DNA of 44,318 bases from Myceligenerans indicum. GTDB taxonomy: Bacteria; Actinomycetota; Actinomycetes; Actinomycetales; Cellulomonadaceae. The notes beneath the pieces were generated by a model. It searched no databases and was not told the DNA's origin. It saw nothing but the letters and a program-made list of their open reading frames with translations. The stretch lies in NCBI RefSeq assembly GCF_016742955.1, contig NZ_JABBYC010000040.1:1-44318 (forward strand), read 5' to 3'. Position 1 is the first letter of the stretch. Every line of letters begins with the position of its first letter. Below, one piece after another: positions 8,906 through 16,208 of this stretch. The position numbers were made by a program, and so were the translations under genes.

Positions 8906-8925
8906 GCAGCGCCACACGGCGCTGC
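8906..8925. terminator. GC-rich hairpin between convergent genes
   Basis: GCAGCGCC and GGCGCTGC form perfect 8-bp arms around an ACAC loop, between the SDR stop at 8855 and the convergent small gene ending at 8933. There is no U-tract, as is usual in high-GC actinobacteria. Confidence 0.6.
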
Positions 8926-8932
8926 ATCCCTG

Positions 8933-9268
8933 TCAGGTGTCGCCCCTCCGTGCAGCAGATCCTGCTGACGGGGTGAGCTCGGTGCCTGCACCTGCAAGAC
9001 CCCTGGCTGTGGCCTGAAGGAGGCGGGTCAGGCGAGGCTCGAAGTCCAGTGCGACATGACCCCACGCCGGTTCCTCCTCGTAGAGCCGGGCAAGGACGGG
9101 AGTGGGGTGCGCGACCTGCCAGAGATTGGCAGCCTCCACCGACCACGAGGGCGCCGAAGGTGACGGCTCCCGCTGGCTCGCCGACAGCTGAACCATGCCG
9201 CGTACGCCTTCGCCTGACGCACCGACGCCGATCCTCTTGTCGGCACCGGTGAGGAACGGGATCTTCAC
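8933..9268 (-). CDS. Hypothetical small protein
   Basis: The 111-residue product matches no family I recognise. It is listed because it has coding-like codon use and a good start: GTG at 9268 with AAGGAC six bases upstream. The N-terminus (KIPFLTGADKRIGVGASGEG) is Gly-rich. The middle contains SVEAANLWQVAHPTPVLARLYEEEPAWG, which looks like a genuine amphipathic helix pair, and the C-terminal 20 residues look disordered. There is no signal peptide or membrane helix. It is encoded between two convergent or tandem regulators, and its function cannot be inferred from neighbours. Confidence 0.5.
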   Translation of the reverse strand: MKIPFLTGADKRIGVGASGEGVRGMVQLSASQREPSPSAPSWSVEAANLWQVAHPTPVLARLYEEEPAWGHVALDFEPRLTRLLQATARGLAGAGTELTPSAGSAARRGDT

Positions 9269-9445
9269 AGTCAGGTCCTTTCGTGACGGCCCAGCGGCCG
9301 CTCACGTCGAGCGGCCACGAGGAGAGCACCCCAAAGGTGGCGGCTCGGCCGACGGGATCCGGCCGACACATCCTGCCGGTCGCCGAGAATTCCTCCGTCT
9401 ACGGCCGCCGTTGTCGTCGCCGCCGGTCGACGTGCGGCGTGCTCG

Positions 9446-9811
9446 TCATCCGGCAGGTCGGCTCGTGGAGGCGTTGTCGACGACGCCGACGTCAGCGCCG
9501 ACGTCGTCGCCCTCGGCCCCGTGGAGAACGGCGTCCACCAGGCCGGGGAAACGGGCGTCGAGGTCCTCGCGGCGCAGCTCGACGTAGCAGCGCGTGCCCT
9601 CCTGCCGGGTGCGGGTGACGCCCGCGTCACGCAGCACCCGCAGGTGGTGGCTGAGGGTGGACTTGGCCACCGGTGCACGCAGTTCGCCCCATTGGCGTTC
9701 GCGGCCGTCGGCCAGGACGCGCAGCAGTCCGACACGGATCGGATCGCTGAACGCCGCCACCACGGCGATGAAGGTGATCTCGTCACGTTCGGGGTGTCGC
9801 ACCTGCCTCAT
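9446..9811 (-). CDS. ArsR-family winged-helix repressor
   Basis: This 121-residue protein is a small ArsR/SmtB-type winged helix. Residues 15-90 contain AAFSDPIRVGLLRVLADG, the recognition-helix segment KSTLSHHLRVLRDAG, and the wing TRQEGTRCYVELRREDLD. There is no cysteine cluster of the metal-sensing kind (only one Cys, in the wing), so a metal ligand is unlikely. The C-terminus is a disordered acidic tail. It is divergent from an SDR gene starting at 9866, with a palindromic site between them, so it most likely represses both. The start at 9811 has TAGCAT exactly six bases upstream (9818-9823) and no ribosome site, suggesting a leaderless transcript. Confidence 0.88.
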   Translation of the reverse strand: MRQVRHPERDEITFIAVVAAFSDPIRVGLLRVLADGRERQWGELRAPVAKSTLSHHLRVLRDAGVTRTRQEGTRCYVELRREDLDARFPGLVDAVLHGAEGDDVGADVGVVDNASTSRPAG

Positions 9812-9830
9812 AGGGCCATGCTACGTTGTC

Positions 9831-9855
9831 GTTCGTCGTTCTACGAACATCGAAC
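9831..9855. promoter_or_regulatory. Palindromic operator between arsR-like and SDR genes
   Basis: GTTCGTCGTTC and GAACATCGAAC flank TAC; arms agree at GTTCG..GTTC/GAAC..CGAAC, with only the two bases in the middle of each arm mismatched. The site lies eight bases upstream of the leaderless-type -10 of the ArsR gene and ten bases before the SDR start. That position is right for an autoregulatory ArsR operator. Confidence 0.7.
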
Positions 9856-9865
9856 AAGGAGAGTC

Positions 9866-10630
9866 ATGGCCGTGCCACCCCTCGAAGACCCCACCGGTCA
9901 GGTCGCCGTCGTCACCGGCGCCGGCTCCGGCATCGGCCGCGCCACCGCACGCGCCCTCGCCGACGCCGGAGCACACGTGCTGGGCGTGGGGCGCCGTATC
10001 GACGCGCTGGAGGAGACCGCCGCCGGACATCCGGGCATCGCCGTCCACCCGGCAGACCTGCGCGCCCCGGACACCGCCCAGCAGGTGGTGGACGCCGCGG
10101 CCGAGCGGTGGGGCCGGCTGGACGTGCTCGTCAACAACGCCGGCGCCACGAAGATGATGCCGCTGGCCGACACCAACGCCGCGGACATCACGGCCCTGTT
10201 CGACCTCAACGTCACCGCGCCGAGCCTTCTGGCCGGCGCCGCGCTGCCCCACCTGCGCCACGCCCGCGGCTCGATCGTGAACATCTCCAGCACCTTCGGC
10301 CACCGGCCGCTACCCGGCGCCGCCCACTACGCAGCCTCCAAGGCGGCCCTGGAACAGCTCACCCGGAGCTGGGCGATGGAACTCGCGCCCGACGGCATCC
10401 GCGTCAACGCCCTGGCTCCTGGACCGACCGAGAGCCAGGCCCTGGCCGCCGCCGGGCTACCGGAAGCGGCCATCGAGCAGATCAAGCAGCAGGAGGCCGA
10501 CCGCATCCCCCTGGGCCGCCGCGGCGAACCGCACGAGGTCGCCACGTGGGTACTGCACCTGACCGCCCCCGCCACCACCTGGCTCACCGGCCAGGTCCTC
10601 ACCATCGACGGCGGTCTGGAGCTCACGTAG
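9866..10630 (+). CDS. SDR family oxidoreductase
   Basis: A complete 254-residue classical SDR (FabG-like): cofactor loop TGAGSGIGR near residue 20, an acidic/Arg-containing second strand end (GVGRRIDAL) suggesting NADP(H), NNAGA, catalytic Ser in IVNISSTFG, YAASK, and the C-terminal TGQVLTIDGG signature. The substrate is unknown. The start ATG at 9866 follows CAAGGAGAG. The upstream palindrome (9831-9855) and divergent ArsR gene indicate repression by that regulator, so the enzyme probably responds to a chemical stress sensed by it. Its stop is followed by a short convergent gap before the YjbR gene. Confidence 0.9.
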   Translation: MAVPPLEDPTGQVAVVTGAGSGIGRATARALADAGAHVLGVGRRIDALEETAAGHPGIAVHPADLRAPDTAQQVVDAAAERWGRLDVLVNNAGATKMMPLADTNAADITALFDLNVTAPSLLAGAALPHLRHARGSIVNISSTFGHRPLPGAAHYAASKAALEQLTRSWAMELAPDGIRVNALAPGPTESQALAAAGLPEAAIEQIKQQEADRIPLGRRGEPHEVATWVLHLTAPATTWLTGQVLTIDGGLELT

Positions 10631-10715
10631 CCCCGAACCAGAGCGTCGACGCCGGGTGACCAGCGGCGGCCGGGCGACTTCCTGTCGAGCGGCCGACGCG
10701 GACCGCCAGAACAGC

Positions 10716-11096
10716 TCAGGGCGCGTGCGGCGCCGGCCGTTGCACCTGCGCGGCCAAGCTCTGGGGTGCCTGGATGCAGTAGGAGTCGGTGAGCAGCTCG
10801 GCCAGTTCCTCCCAGTCGGTGTGCCCGTCGAGCACCATGCCCACGGCGTTGCTCCCCCAGCTCGCCTTGAAGTACTGCGGCCCGAGGTGCTGGAACGCCT
10901 GGACCTCGTCAGGCTCGGCGCGGAACGTGATCCGGACCAGGCCGTCCTCCCCTCCGAACACATGCCCCACGGTCGCGTCACGGACCTTCCACGCGACACC
11001 GGTCCAGGCGTCGTGCTCACGGCAGTCCGGGAGGCGTTCGAGGACGGCGGCGACTCGCTGGACGAAATCGGTCGGGACGGGTGCACGTTCGCTCAC
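10716..11096 (-). CDS. MmcQ/YjbR family protein
   Basis: The 126-residue protein carries the YjbR fold pattern: an N-terminal helix pair (LERLPDCREHDAWTGVAWKV), a curved sheet (HVFGGEDGLVRITFRA), and the C-terminal VGMVLDGHTDWEELAELLTDSYC segment typical of this CyaY-like family. Members are often annotated as DNA-binding, but their role is not established. The start is GTG at 11096; no strong ribosome site is visible. The Pro/Ala-rich last ten residues look disordered. The gene is single, convergent with the SDR at 9866 and divergent from the small gene at 11198. Confidence 0.8.
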   Translation of the reverse strand: MSERAPVPTDFVQRVAAVLERLPDCREHDAWTGVAWKVRDATVGHVFGGEDGLVRITFRAEPDEVQAFQHLGPQYFKASWGSNAVGMVLDGHTDWEELAELLTDSYCIQAPQSLAAQVQRPAPHAP

Positions 11097-11197
11097 CCCA
11101 GGAGTCTCGCACCAGTGACTGACACGGCCCGCGGCCTCTCGGCCCGGATCCGGGGGACGACTCGATGGACCATGCCCCGGCCAGGCATGCTGTACCC

Positions 11198-11443
11198 ATG
11201 CCGAAGACCTTGCCCACGGGCCCCACGGTGATCGACGACGACAGCGAGGTGCGCTTCGTCGCCGGCGCCGACCAGTTCGCGATGCGCCTCAAGAACGGAC
11301 ACCTCCATGTGCGCGCCATCGACGCCGGCGGCGCAGAAGCCCAGCTCGCCGTGATCCCCACGTCACGCAGCACCGTCAACCTGCAGATCGAGCACCCGAT
11401 CCCGCCCGGGCCGGTGGACGTGGAAGGCCCGACATCGCGCTGA
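11198..11443 (+). CDS. Small hypothetical protein
   Basis: This 81-residue protein is probably a small beta-rich domain: FVAGADQFAMRLKNGHLHVRAID reads as alternating strands, followed by VNLQIEHP. I prefer ATG at 11198 because CATGCT is six bases upstream, the leaderless spacing seen repeatedly in this window. The in-frame ATG at 11165, with GGGGGA upstream, would give 92 residues and cannot be excluded. There is no signal peptide and no recognised family. In frame beyond the TGA, 41 further codons stay open to a second TGA at 11567 and end in a protein-like segment. Confidence 0.6.
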   Translation: MPKTLPTGPTVIDDDSEVRFVAGADQFAMRLKNGHLHVRAIDAGGAEAQLAVIPTSRSTVNLQIEHPIPPGPVDVEGPTSR

Positions 11444-11553
11444 GAGCGCGGACCCCTCGTCGGGTGCGGCCCTGATCGCCACTCCCCCGCGTTCCTGACC
11501 CCGCGGAACATCGACCCCGCACAGCACAAGGCCGACGCGCTCGACCGAGGGTT

Positions 11554-11576
11554 CCGCGGCTTCCCCTGAGCCGCGG
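11554..11576. terminator. GC-rich hairpin upstream of amidohydrolase gene
   Basis: CCGCGGCT and AGCCGCGG are perfect 8-bp arms with a 7-base loop (TCCCCTG). It follows the small gene ending at 11443 and precedes the amidohydrolase promoter region, so it probably terminates the former. Confidence 0.5.
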
Positions 11577-11620
11577 CACCACGACACACCCCGGCAACAC
11601 GGCGCTGACTACTCTGCGTC

Positions 11621-12946
11621 ATGAGCACCAGCCTCTCCCTGCGCAACGCCCTGTCGGTCTGGTCCGTGGCCGGCGAGAGCCCCGGCGACGTGCACGTCGC
11701 CGACGGGCACGTGGCTCGGACGGCCCGGGAGGGAGCCCCGGAACTCGATGCTTCCGGATGCGTCGTCACCCCGGGACTCGTCAACGCCCACCATCACCTG
11801 CTCCAGACCGCCTTCCGCACCCTGCCCGGCACCCGCGGCGTGCCGATGCGGGAGTGGCTGCCGACCATGGCGGCCGCGTACCGCTCCGCGGGCGTCGACG
11901 GCGGCCTGTCCCATGCGGCAGCGCGCGCCGGGATCGCGGAGGCCCTGCTCAGCGGCGTCACCACGGTCGCGGACCACCACCTCACCTGGCCTGCGCCCGC
12001 CGAGCCGAGGACGAACGCCACCAGCTTGCTCGACGACGACGTCGCGATCGCGGACGGCGTCGTGCGTGCGGCCCGCGAGCTCGGCGGGCGGGTGGCGTTC
12101 GTGCGCGGCACCGCGGGCGACGACGCCGCCGTCGCGGCGGCGAGCGCCGAGGCGATCGCGCGGGCGTTCGCTCCGGCGCACGGCGGGGTGGGCGACGACG
12201 GGATGGTGCAGGTGGCGGTCGGGCCGGCGGGCGTGCACAGCGACCGGGAGGACACGTTCGCCGCGCTCGGCGAGGTGGCACGCAAGTTCGGCCTGCGGCG
12301 GCGGACCCAGGCGAACGAGCAGGTCGACACGGAGATCGCCGCCTCCCGCTACGGGCGGCGTCCGCTGGAGCTCCTGGACGCGTGGGGCTGGCTGGAGGAG
12401 GGGGTGACGGTCGCGCACCTGTGCGACGTGCACGACGACGAGATCGCGCTGCTCGCGGATCGCGGCGTGACCGCCACGCACGCGCCCGGGTGCGATGTGC
12501 CCATGGGGTGGGGTGTGGCACCCGTCGCGAAGCTTCTCGCGGCCGGGATCACGGTGGGGCTGGGCACGAGCGGCGGCGGGAGCAACGACGCCGGGCACCT
12601 GCTCGCGGACGCACGGCTCGCGCTTCAGGTCTCGGGTCTCGTCGGCCGTCAGCTGACGGCGCGTGAGGTGCTCGCTGCGGCCACGGCGGGCAGCGCCGAC
12701 GGCCTGGGCCGTCCGGAGCTCGGCCGGATCGCTCCAGGAGTCCCGGCCGACCTGTGCGTGTGGGACGTCTCAGGGGTCGCGGACGCGGGCGTCGCCGATC
12801 CGGTCGGCGGCCTGCTCTGGGCGTCGCCGGGGCGCCGTCCGCGCCATGTCGTCGTCGGGGGCAGGATCGTGGTGCGCGACTACCGGCTCACGGCCGGGGA
12901 CGAGGCCGAGATCTCAGCCGCTCTGCGAGAGCGCGTCGGCCGCTGA
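11621..12946 (+). CDS. Amidohydrolase-superfamily protein with altered metal site
   Basis: The 441-residue protein has the overall plan of the AtzB/TrzA/8-oxoguanine deaminase subfamily: a small N-terminal sheet, PGLVNAHHH (His57 and His59, strand 1 ligands), a TIM barrel, and C-terminal strands ending DLCVWDVSG..VVVGGRIVVRD. Strand 6 His266 (VAHLCDVHDD) is present. By eye, two expected residues are changed: the HxxE motif reads QANE (Gln230..Glu233), and the strand 8 Asp in G-T-D-G is Ser317 (GLGTSGGGSND). It may therefore bind metal differently, use another subfamily mechanism, or be inactive as a deaminase. It has no close operon partner but lies beside the heterocycle-type catabolic cluster and is convergent with its reductase. 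TACTCT lies five bases before the start. Confidence 0.85.
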   Translation: MSTSLSLRNALSVWSVAGESPGDVHVADGHVARTAREGAPELDASGCVVTPGLVNAHHHLLQTAFRTLPGTRGVPMREWLPTMAAAYRSAGVDGGLSHAAARAGIAEALLSGVTTVADHHLTWPAPAEPRTNATSLLDDDVAIADGVVRAARELGGRVAFVRGTAGDDAAVAAASAEAIARAFAPAHGGVGDDGMVQVAVGPAGVHSDREDTFAALGEVARKFGLRRRTQANEQVDTEIAASRYGRRPLELLDAWGWLEEGVTVAHLCDVHDDEIALLADRGVTATHAPGCDVPMGWGVAPVAKLLAAGITVGLGTSGGGSNDAGHLLADARLALQVSGLVGRQLTAREVLAAATAGSADGLGRPELGRIAPGVPADLCVWDVSGVADAGVADPVGGLLWASPGRRPRHVVVGGRIVVRDYRLTAGDEAEISAALRERVGR

Positions 12947-13058
12947 CCCACCCGGTGTCCAGGCGGTCGGGTCACGCGGCGGGGCCCGACCATCTGGCGC
13001 GGAGCGCGTGTCCGGCTGCGGTCCGTGCAGGCTCGGATGCCGTCCCGCGGGCGGAGCT

Positions 13059-13082
13059 GCCCGGCCACGGGCGTGGCCGGGC
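13059..13082. terminator. Strong bidirectional hairpin
   Basis: GCCCGGCCAC and GTGGCCGGGC form perfect 10-bp arms with a GGGC loop, placed between the convergent amidohydrolase (ends 12946) and reductase (ends 13096) genes. It probably ends transcription from both sides. Confidence 0.75.
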
Positions 13083-13095
13083 GCCCGGAGGATCC

Positions 13096-14049
13096 TCAGA
13101 CGTCGAGCACGAGGCGCGGGCAGGCCGCGCGGGAGACGCAGACCATCATCACCGGGCTCGTCTCCCGCTCTGCGGGAGTCAGCACACGGTCCCGATGGTC
13201 GACGTCCCCCTCGACGACCACCGTCTCGCAGGTCCCGCATGTGCCTTCACGGCACGAGGAGACAGCGAGCACGTCGTTGTCCTCGAGGACCTCGAGGACA
13301 GAACGATCGGTGGGCACGTCCAGCACGTCACCGGTCGACAGCAGCTCGATCTCGAAGGGTTCGGGCCGGACGGGCTCGGGAAGGTCGCCCGCGGTGAACG
13401 GCTCGACGTGGAGGCGGGTGCCGGGCGTGGCCGCCGCCGCGATCGCGTCGAGCATGCGTGACGGCCCGCACGCCCAGATCGGTGCGTTGTCCGACGCCGC
13501 GACGAGGGCGGCGACGTCGAGGCGTTCGCCGTCGTCGGACACGTGGAGGCGCACCCGCTCGCCGTGGGCGGCGAGCTCCTCGGCGAACGGCAGGGCCGCT
13601 CGCGAGCGCACGGCGTGGTCGAGGGTCCAGTCGGCTCCTGCGTCGGCCGCGGCGCGGATCATCGGCAGCAGGGGTGTGATGCCGATGCCGCCCCCGACGA
13701 ACACGACCCGTTCGCCGCGGGCGGGGGCGTCGAAGGCGAAGTTCGACCGCGGCCCGCGAGACCGGACGAACTGGCCTGCCCGGAGCCCGTGGACGGCGAC
13801 GGAGCCGCCCCGGCCCGCGTCCTGGCGGAGCACGGCGATCCGCCAGGTGCCGCGGTCGGCGGGGTCGGAGCAGAGCGAGTACTGCCGTTCGCGGCCCGAA
13901 CCGAGCATGAGGTCGATGTGGCTCCCTGGAGTCCACGCGGGCAAGGGGCGGCGGTTCGAGGCGGCGAGGTCGAGCGCGACGATGCCGTCGGCCACCTCGG
14001 TGCGTGCGGTGACGACGAGTTCGCGCTCGACGTCGCTGAAGAAGCTCAC
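13096..14049 (-). CDS. PDR/VanB-type flavin reductase with C-terminal [2Fe-2S] domain
   Basis: This 317-residue protein moves electrons from NAD(P)H to a partner oxygenase. The N-terminal flavin domain has RQYSLCSDP (FMN/FAD-binding RxYS motif, about residue 52). The nucleotide domain has VFVGGGIGITPLLPM (about 108-122) and WACGPSRML. The C-terminal plant-type ferredoxin has SCREGTCGTCE with the remote Cys in MMVCVSRA, the full four-Cys set. Order flavin, NAD, [2Fe-2S] identifies the phthalate dioxygenase reductase/VanB class. GTG at 14049 overlaps the upstream regulator stop by four bases (GTGA), so the two are co-translated. No Rieske or other oxygenase component lies in the window. Confidence 0.92.
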   Translation of the reverse strand: MSFFSDVERELVVTARTEVADGIVALDLAASNRRPLPAWTPGSHIDLMLGSGRERQYSLCSDPADRGTWRIAVLRQDAGRGGSVAVHGLRAGQFVRSRGPRSNFAFDAPARGERVVFVGGGIGITPLLPMIRAAADAGADWTLDHAVRSRAALPFAEELAAHGERVRLHVSDDGERLDVAALVAASDNAPIWACGPSRMLDAIAAAATPGTRLHVEPFTAGDLPEPVRPEPFEIELLSTGDVLDVPTDRSVLEVLEDNDVLAVSSCREGTCGTCETVVVEGDVDHRDRVLTPAERETSPVMMVCVSRAACPRLVLDV

Positions 14050-14669
14050 GTCCTGTGTCCTTTCTCCCGCCGCTGCGGCGACGGGTGCAGCGGCGACCGC
14101 TGCGACGACGACCGGGGGGCGATGCGTTCCTTGACGACCAGCAGCCGGTACGGCTCGCCGTCGTGGCTCCCCCAGCGGTGTCGGGTGCCGCCGGGGAAGT
14201 ACAGGGACTCGTCGACGCCGAGCGTGAAGACGCCGTCGTCGCCGAGGTCCACATCGACCGTGCCGAGGAGCACGGTGACGAACTCGTCCTCGCCGTGAAT
14301 GTGGTACTCCCCGCGCTCCTGGTGCGTGCCGCGAACGTCGATGGGAGTGAAGCGGGTGTCGCCGTGCACGAGGATGCGGGCCTGTTCCTTGCCATAGGTC
14401 CCGGTCGTCGCGTCGCTGCGGGAGACCTGCACACCCGGGACGCCCGCGTCGATCGTGCTGCCCGACATGAGCTCGATCTGGCTCGTTCCCAGTGCGAGCG
14501 CGATGCGTCCGAGCGAATCGAGGCTCGGCCGCGCGAGACCGCGCTCGACCTGGCTGAGGAACGGGTGCGAGAGGCTCGCCTGACCGGCGACCTGCACGAT
14601 CGTCAGCCCCAGCTGTCTTCGCCGCGCGCGGATGCTCGCACCGAGTCGTTCGGCGTCCTCGTTGTCCAT
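14046..14669 (-). CDS. XRE-cupin transcriptional regulator
   Basis: The 207-residue protein joins an XRE helix-turn-helix (about 8-65: RRRQLGLTIVQVAGQASLSHPFLSQVERG) to a cupin sensor domain (about 110-190). The cupin shows ERGEYHIHGEDEFVTVLLG, matching the first cupin motif, and LYFPGGTRHRW, matching the second. Regulators of this architecture usually control amino-acid, amine or heterocycle catabolism and bind the pathway substrate or a metal in the cupin. The start ATG at 14669 follows GGAGAAG. It is divergent from the amidohydrolase/ABC operon across three inverted repeats, so it probably controls both directions, and it is coupled to the reductase gene. Confidence 0.9.
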   Translation of the reverse strand: MDNEDAERLGASIRARRRQLGLTIVQVAGQASLSHPFLSQVERGLARPSLDSLGRIALALGTSQIELMSGSTIDAGVPGVQVSRSDATTGTYGKEQARILVHGDTRFTPIDVRGTHQERGEYHIHGEDEFVTVLLGTVDVDLGDDGVFTLGVDESLYFPGGTRHRWGSHDGEPYRLLVVKERIAPRSSSQRSPLHPSPQRREKGHRT

Positions 14670-14730
14670 CTGTACTCGTCTTCTCCTCGTCCCGGAGCCT
14701 GCCCCGCCGATGCGGCAGGGACGGAAATCG

Positions 14731-14754
14731 CGACGTTACGCCAGGGAAACGTCG
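14731..14754. promoter_or_regulatory. Inverted repeat, control region element 1
   Basis: CGACGTT and AACGTCG are perfect 7-bp arms with a 10-base spacer. It is the copy nearest the XRE-cupin regulator start and may be an operator for autoregulation. Confidence 0.5.
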
Positions 14755-14755
14755 G

Positions 14756-14767
14756 GACCGTACGGTC
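14756..14767. promoter_or_regulatory. 12-bp perfect palindrome, control region element 2
   Basis: GACCGTACGGTC is a perfect palindrome only one base from element 1 and three bases from element 3. Its central position in the divergent promoter suggests a bound regulator or overlapping promoters. Confidence 0.5.
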
Positions 14768-14770
14768 ACT

Positions 14771-14791
14771 GATGTTGATCAGATCAACATC
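14771..14791. promoter_or_regulatory. Palindromic operator, control region element 3
   Basis: Ten-base arms GATGTTGATC and GATCAACATC are perfectly complementary around a single A. The site lies 25 bases upstream of the amidohydrolase start at 14817, the position expected for an operator that gates the seven-gene operon. Low local GC compared with its surroundings makes it stand out. The XRE-cupin protein encoded next to it is the likely ligand. Confidence 0.75.
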
Positions 14792-14816
14792 CGAATTCTG
14801 ACACAAGGTGCGTGAC

Positions 14817-16208
14817 ATGAAGACCTCGGCCCCGATTCGCCTCCGCCGCGCGACGCTCGTGGACGGCTCCGTCGTCGACGTCTCGCTCGCGGCGGGACGG
14901 ATCGCGTGGATCACGCCCGCCGGCCACGAACCTGCCGGCACACCGCTCAAGGACCTCGCCGACGGCGTGCCCGACAGTCCTGCCGACGGCCCCTCCGGCG
15001 CGACGGAACTCGACCTCGCCGGGTATCTCCTGCTGACGGCACCCGCCGACCCGCACGCCCACCTCGACAAGGCGCTCTCATGGGACGCCGTCCGGCCGCC
15101 GTCGGGCGACCTGCGCACGGCGATCGCCTCCTGGCGTGCCTACGCCGCCACCATCGACAGCACCGAGATCGCCGGGCGTGCGACGCTCGCCGTCACGCAG
15201 TACCTCGCCAACGGCACGACCGCCGTCCGCACGCACGCCGACGTCCCCGCCGAAGGTGATCCCACACGCGCCGTGCGCGCCCTGGCCGAGGTGCGGGAGC
15301 GGTTCTCCGGCCGCGTACACCTGGAGATCGCCGCGCTGGCGGGCCCGGACACGGCCGACGACAGGATCACGGCCGCGCTCGATGCCGGCGCCGACCTCGT
15401 GGGCGGGTCCCCGCACCTCGCCGACGACCAGCTCGCCGATCTGCACCGGCTGCTGGACATCGCCGAGCGACGCGGCGTCGGCGTCGACCTGCACATCGAC
15501 GAGGACCTGCGTCGCGGCGACACGCTCATGGCGTTCGCGGAGCGGACGCTCGACTGGACCGTCGTGCGCTCGGCGGGCCACTGCGTCCGGCTGTCGACCA
15601 TGCCGGCCCCGCAGCTCGACGTCGTCGCCGAGACCGTGGCCGCGTCCGGCATCGGCGTCATCGCCAACCCCATGACGAACCTGTGGCTCCAGGGCCGGCA
15701 GGAGCCCGTCGGGACACCCCGGGGCATCGCGCCCCTCGACCGGCTGCGCGCCGCCGGCGTCCTGACCGCCGCGGGCGGCGACAACGTGCGCGACCCGTTC
15801 AACCCGCTCGGCCGGGCCGACGCCTTCGAGACGGCGATGCTGCTCGTCGTCGCCGGGCACCTCCCCATCGAGGACGCCTGGCGCGCCGTGAGCGACGACG
15901 CACGCTCCGTGATGGGCCTGCCCGACGCCGGCCCCCGGGTCGGCGCGGCGGCCGAACTGCTCGCCGTACGTGCGCGGTCCCTGCCCGAGGCGATGGCAAC
16001 GGCGCCCGCCGACCGCATCGTCATCTCCCGCGGACGCGTCGTCGCCCGCACCACGACCACCCGCTGGATCGACACCGACATCGACACCGACTCCGGTTCC
16101 GCTGCTGGGTCCGGCCCCGGGCCGGATGCCGGACACGGCGACGGCACGTCCCGATCCGACAGGTCCCGAAACGGCATGTCCGGCAACAGCAAGGAGGACG
16201 CCGCATGA
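14817..16208 (+). CDS. CodA-like amidohydrolase (cytosine deaminase/AtzC type)
   Basis: The 463-residue metalloenzyme is expected to hydrolyse a C-N bond in a nitrogen heterocycle. Its motifs match the cytosine deaminase/isopropylammelide hydrolase group: PADPHAHLDK (HxH metal ligands, His80 and His82), TAVRTHADV, VDLHIDED (strand 5 His and catalytic acid), SAGHCVRL (strand 6 His), and AAGGDNVRDPFNPLGR (strand 8 Asp with the family DNVxDPF loop). All catalytic positions seem intact, unlike the amidohydrolase at 11621. The last 50 residues are a Gly/Ser/Asp-rich disordered tail. ATG at 14817 has AAGG eight bases upstream; a GTG nine bases earlier is possible. First gene of the operon; its stop overlaps the ATPase start by four bases. 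Confidence 0.9.
   Translation: MKTSAPIRLRRATLVDGSVVDVSLAAGRIAWITPAGHEPAGTPLKDLADGVPDSPADGPSGATELDLAGYLLLTAPADPHAHLDKALSWDAVRPPSGDLRTAIASWRAYAATIDSTEIAGRATLAVTQYLANGTTAVRTHADVPAEGDPTRAVRALAEVRERFSGRVHLEIAALAGPDTADDRITAALDAGADLVGGSPHLADDQLADLHRLLDIAERRGVGVDLHIDEDLRRGDTLMAFAERTLDWTVVRSAGHCVRLSTMPAPQLDVVAETVAASGIGVIANPMTNLWLQGRQEPVGTPRGIAPLDRLRAAGVLTAAGGDNVRDPFNPLGRADAFETAMLLVVAGHLPIEDAWRAVSDDARSVMGLPDAGPRVGAAAELLAVRARSLPEAMATAPADRIVISRGRVVARTTTTRWIDTDIDTDSGSAAGSGPGPDAGHGDGTSRSDRSRNGMSGNSKEDAA

Noticed and set aside
10643..10652. GCGTCGACGC palindrome after the SDR gene
   Set aside because: A ten-base palindrome with no loop is expected by chance in this GC-rich sequence and lies downstream of a stop, not at a promoter.
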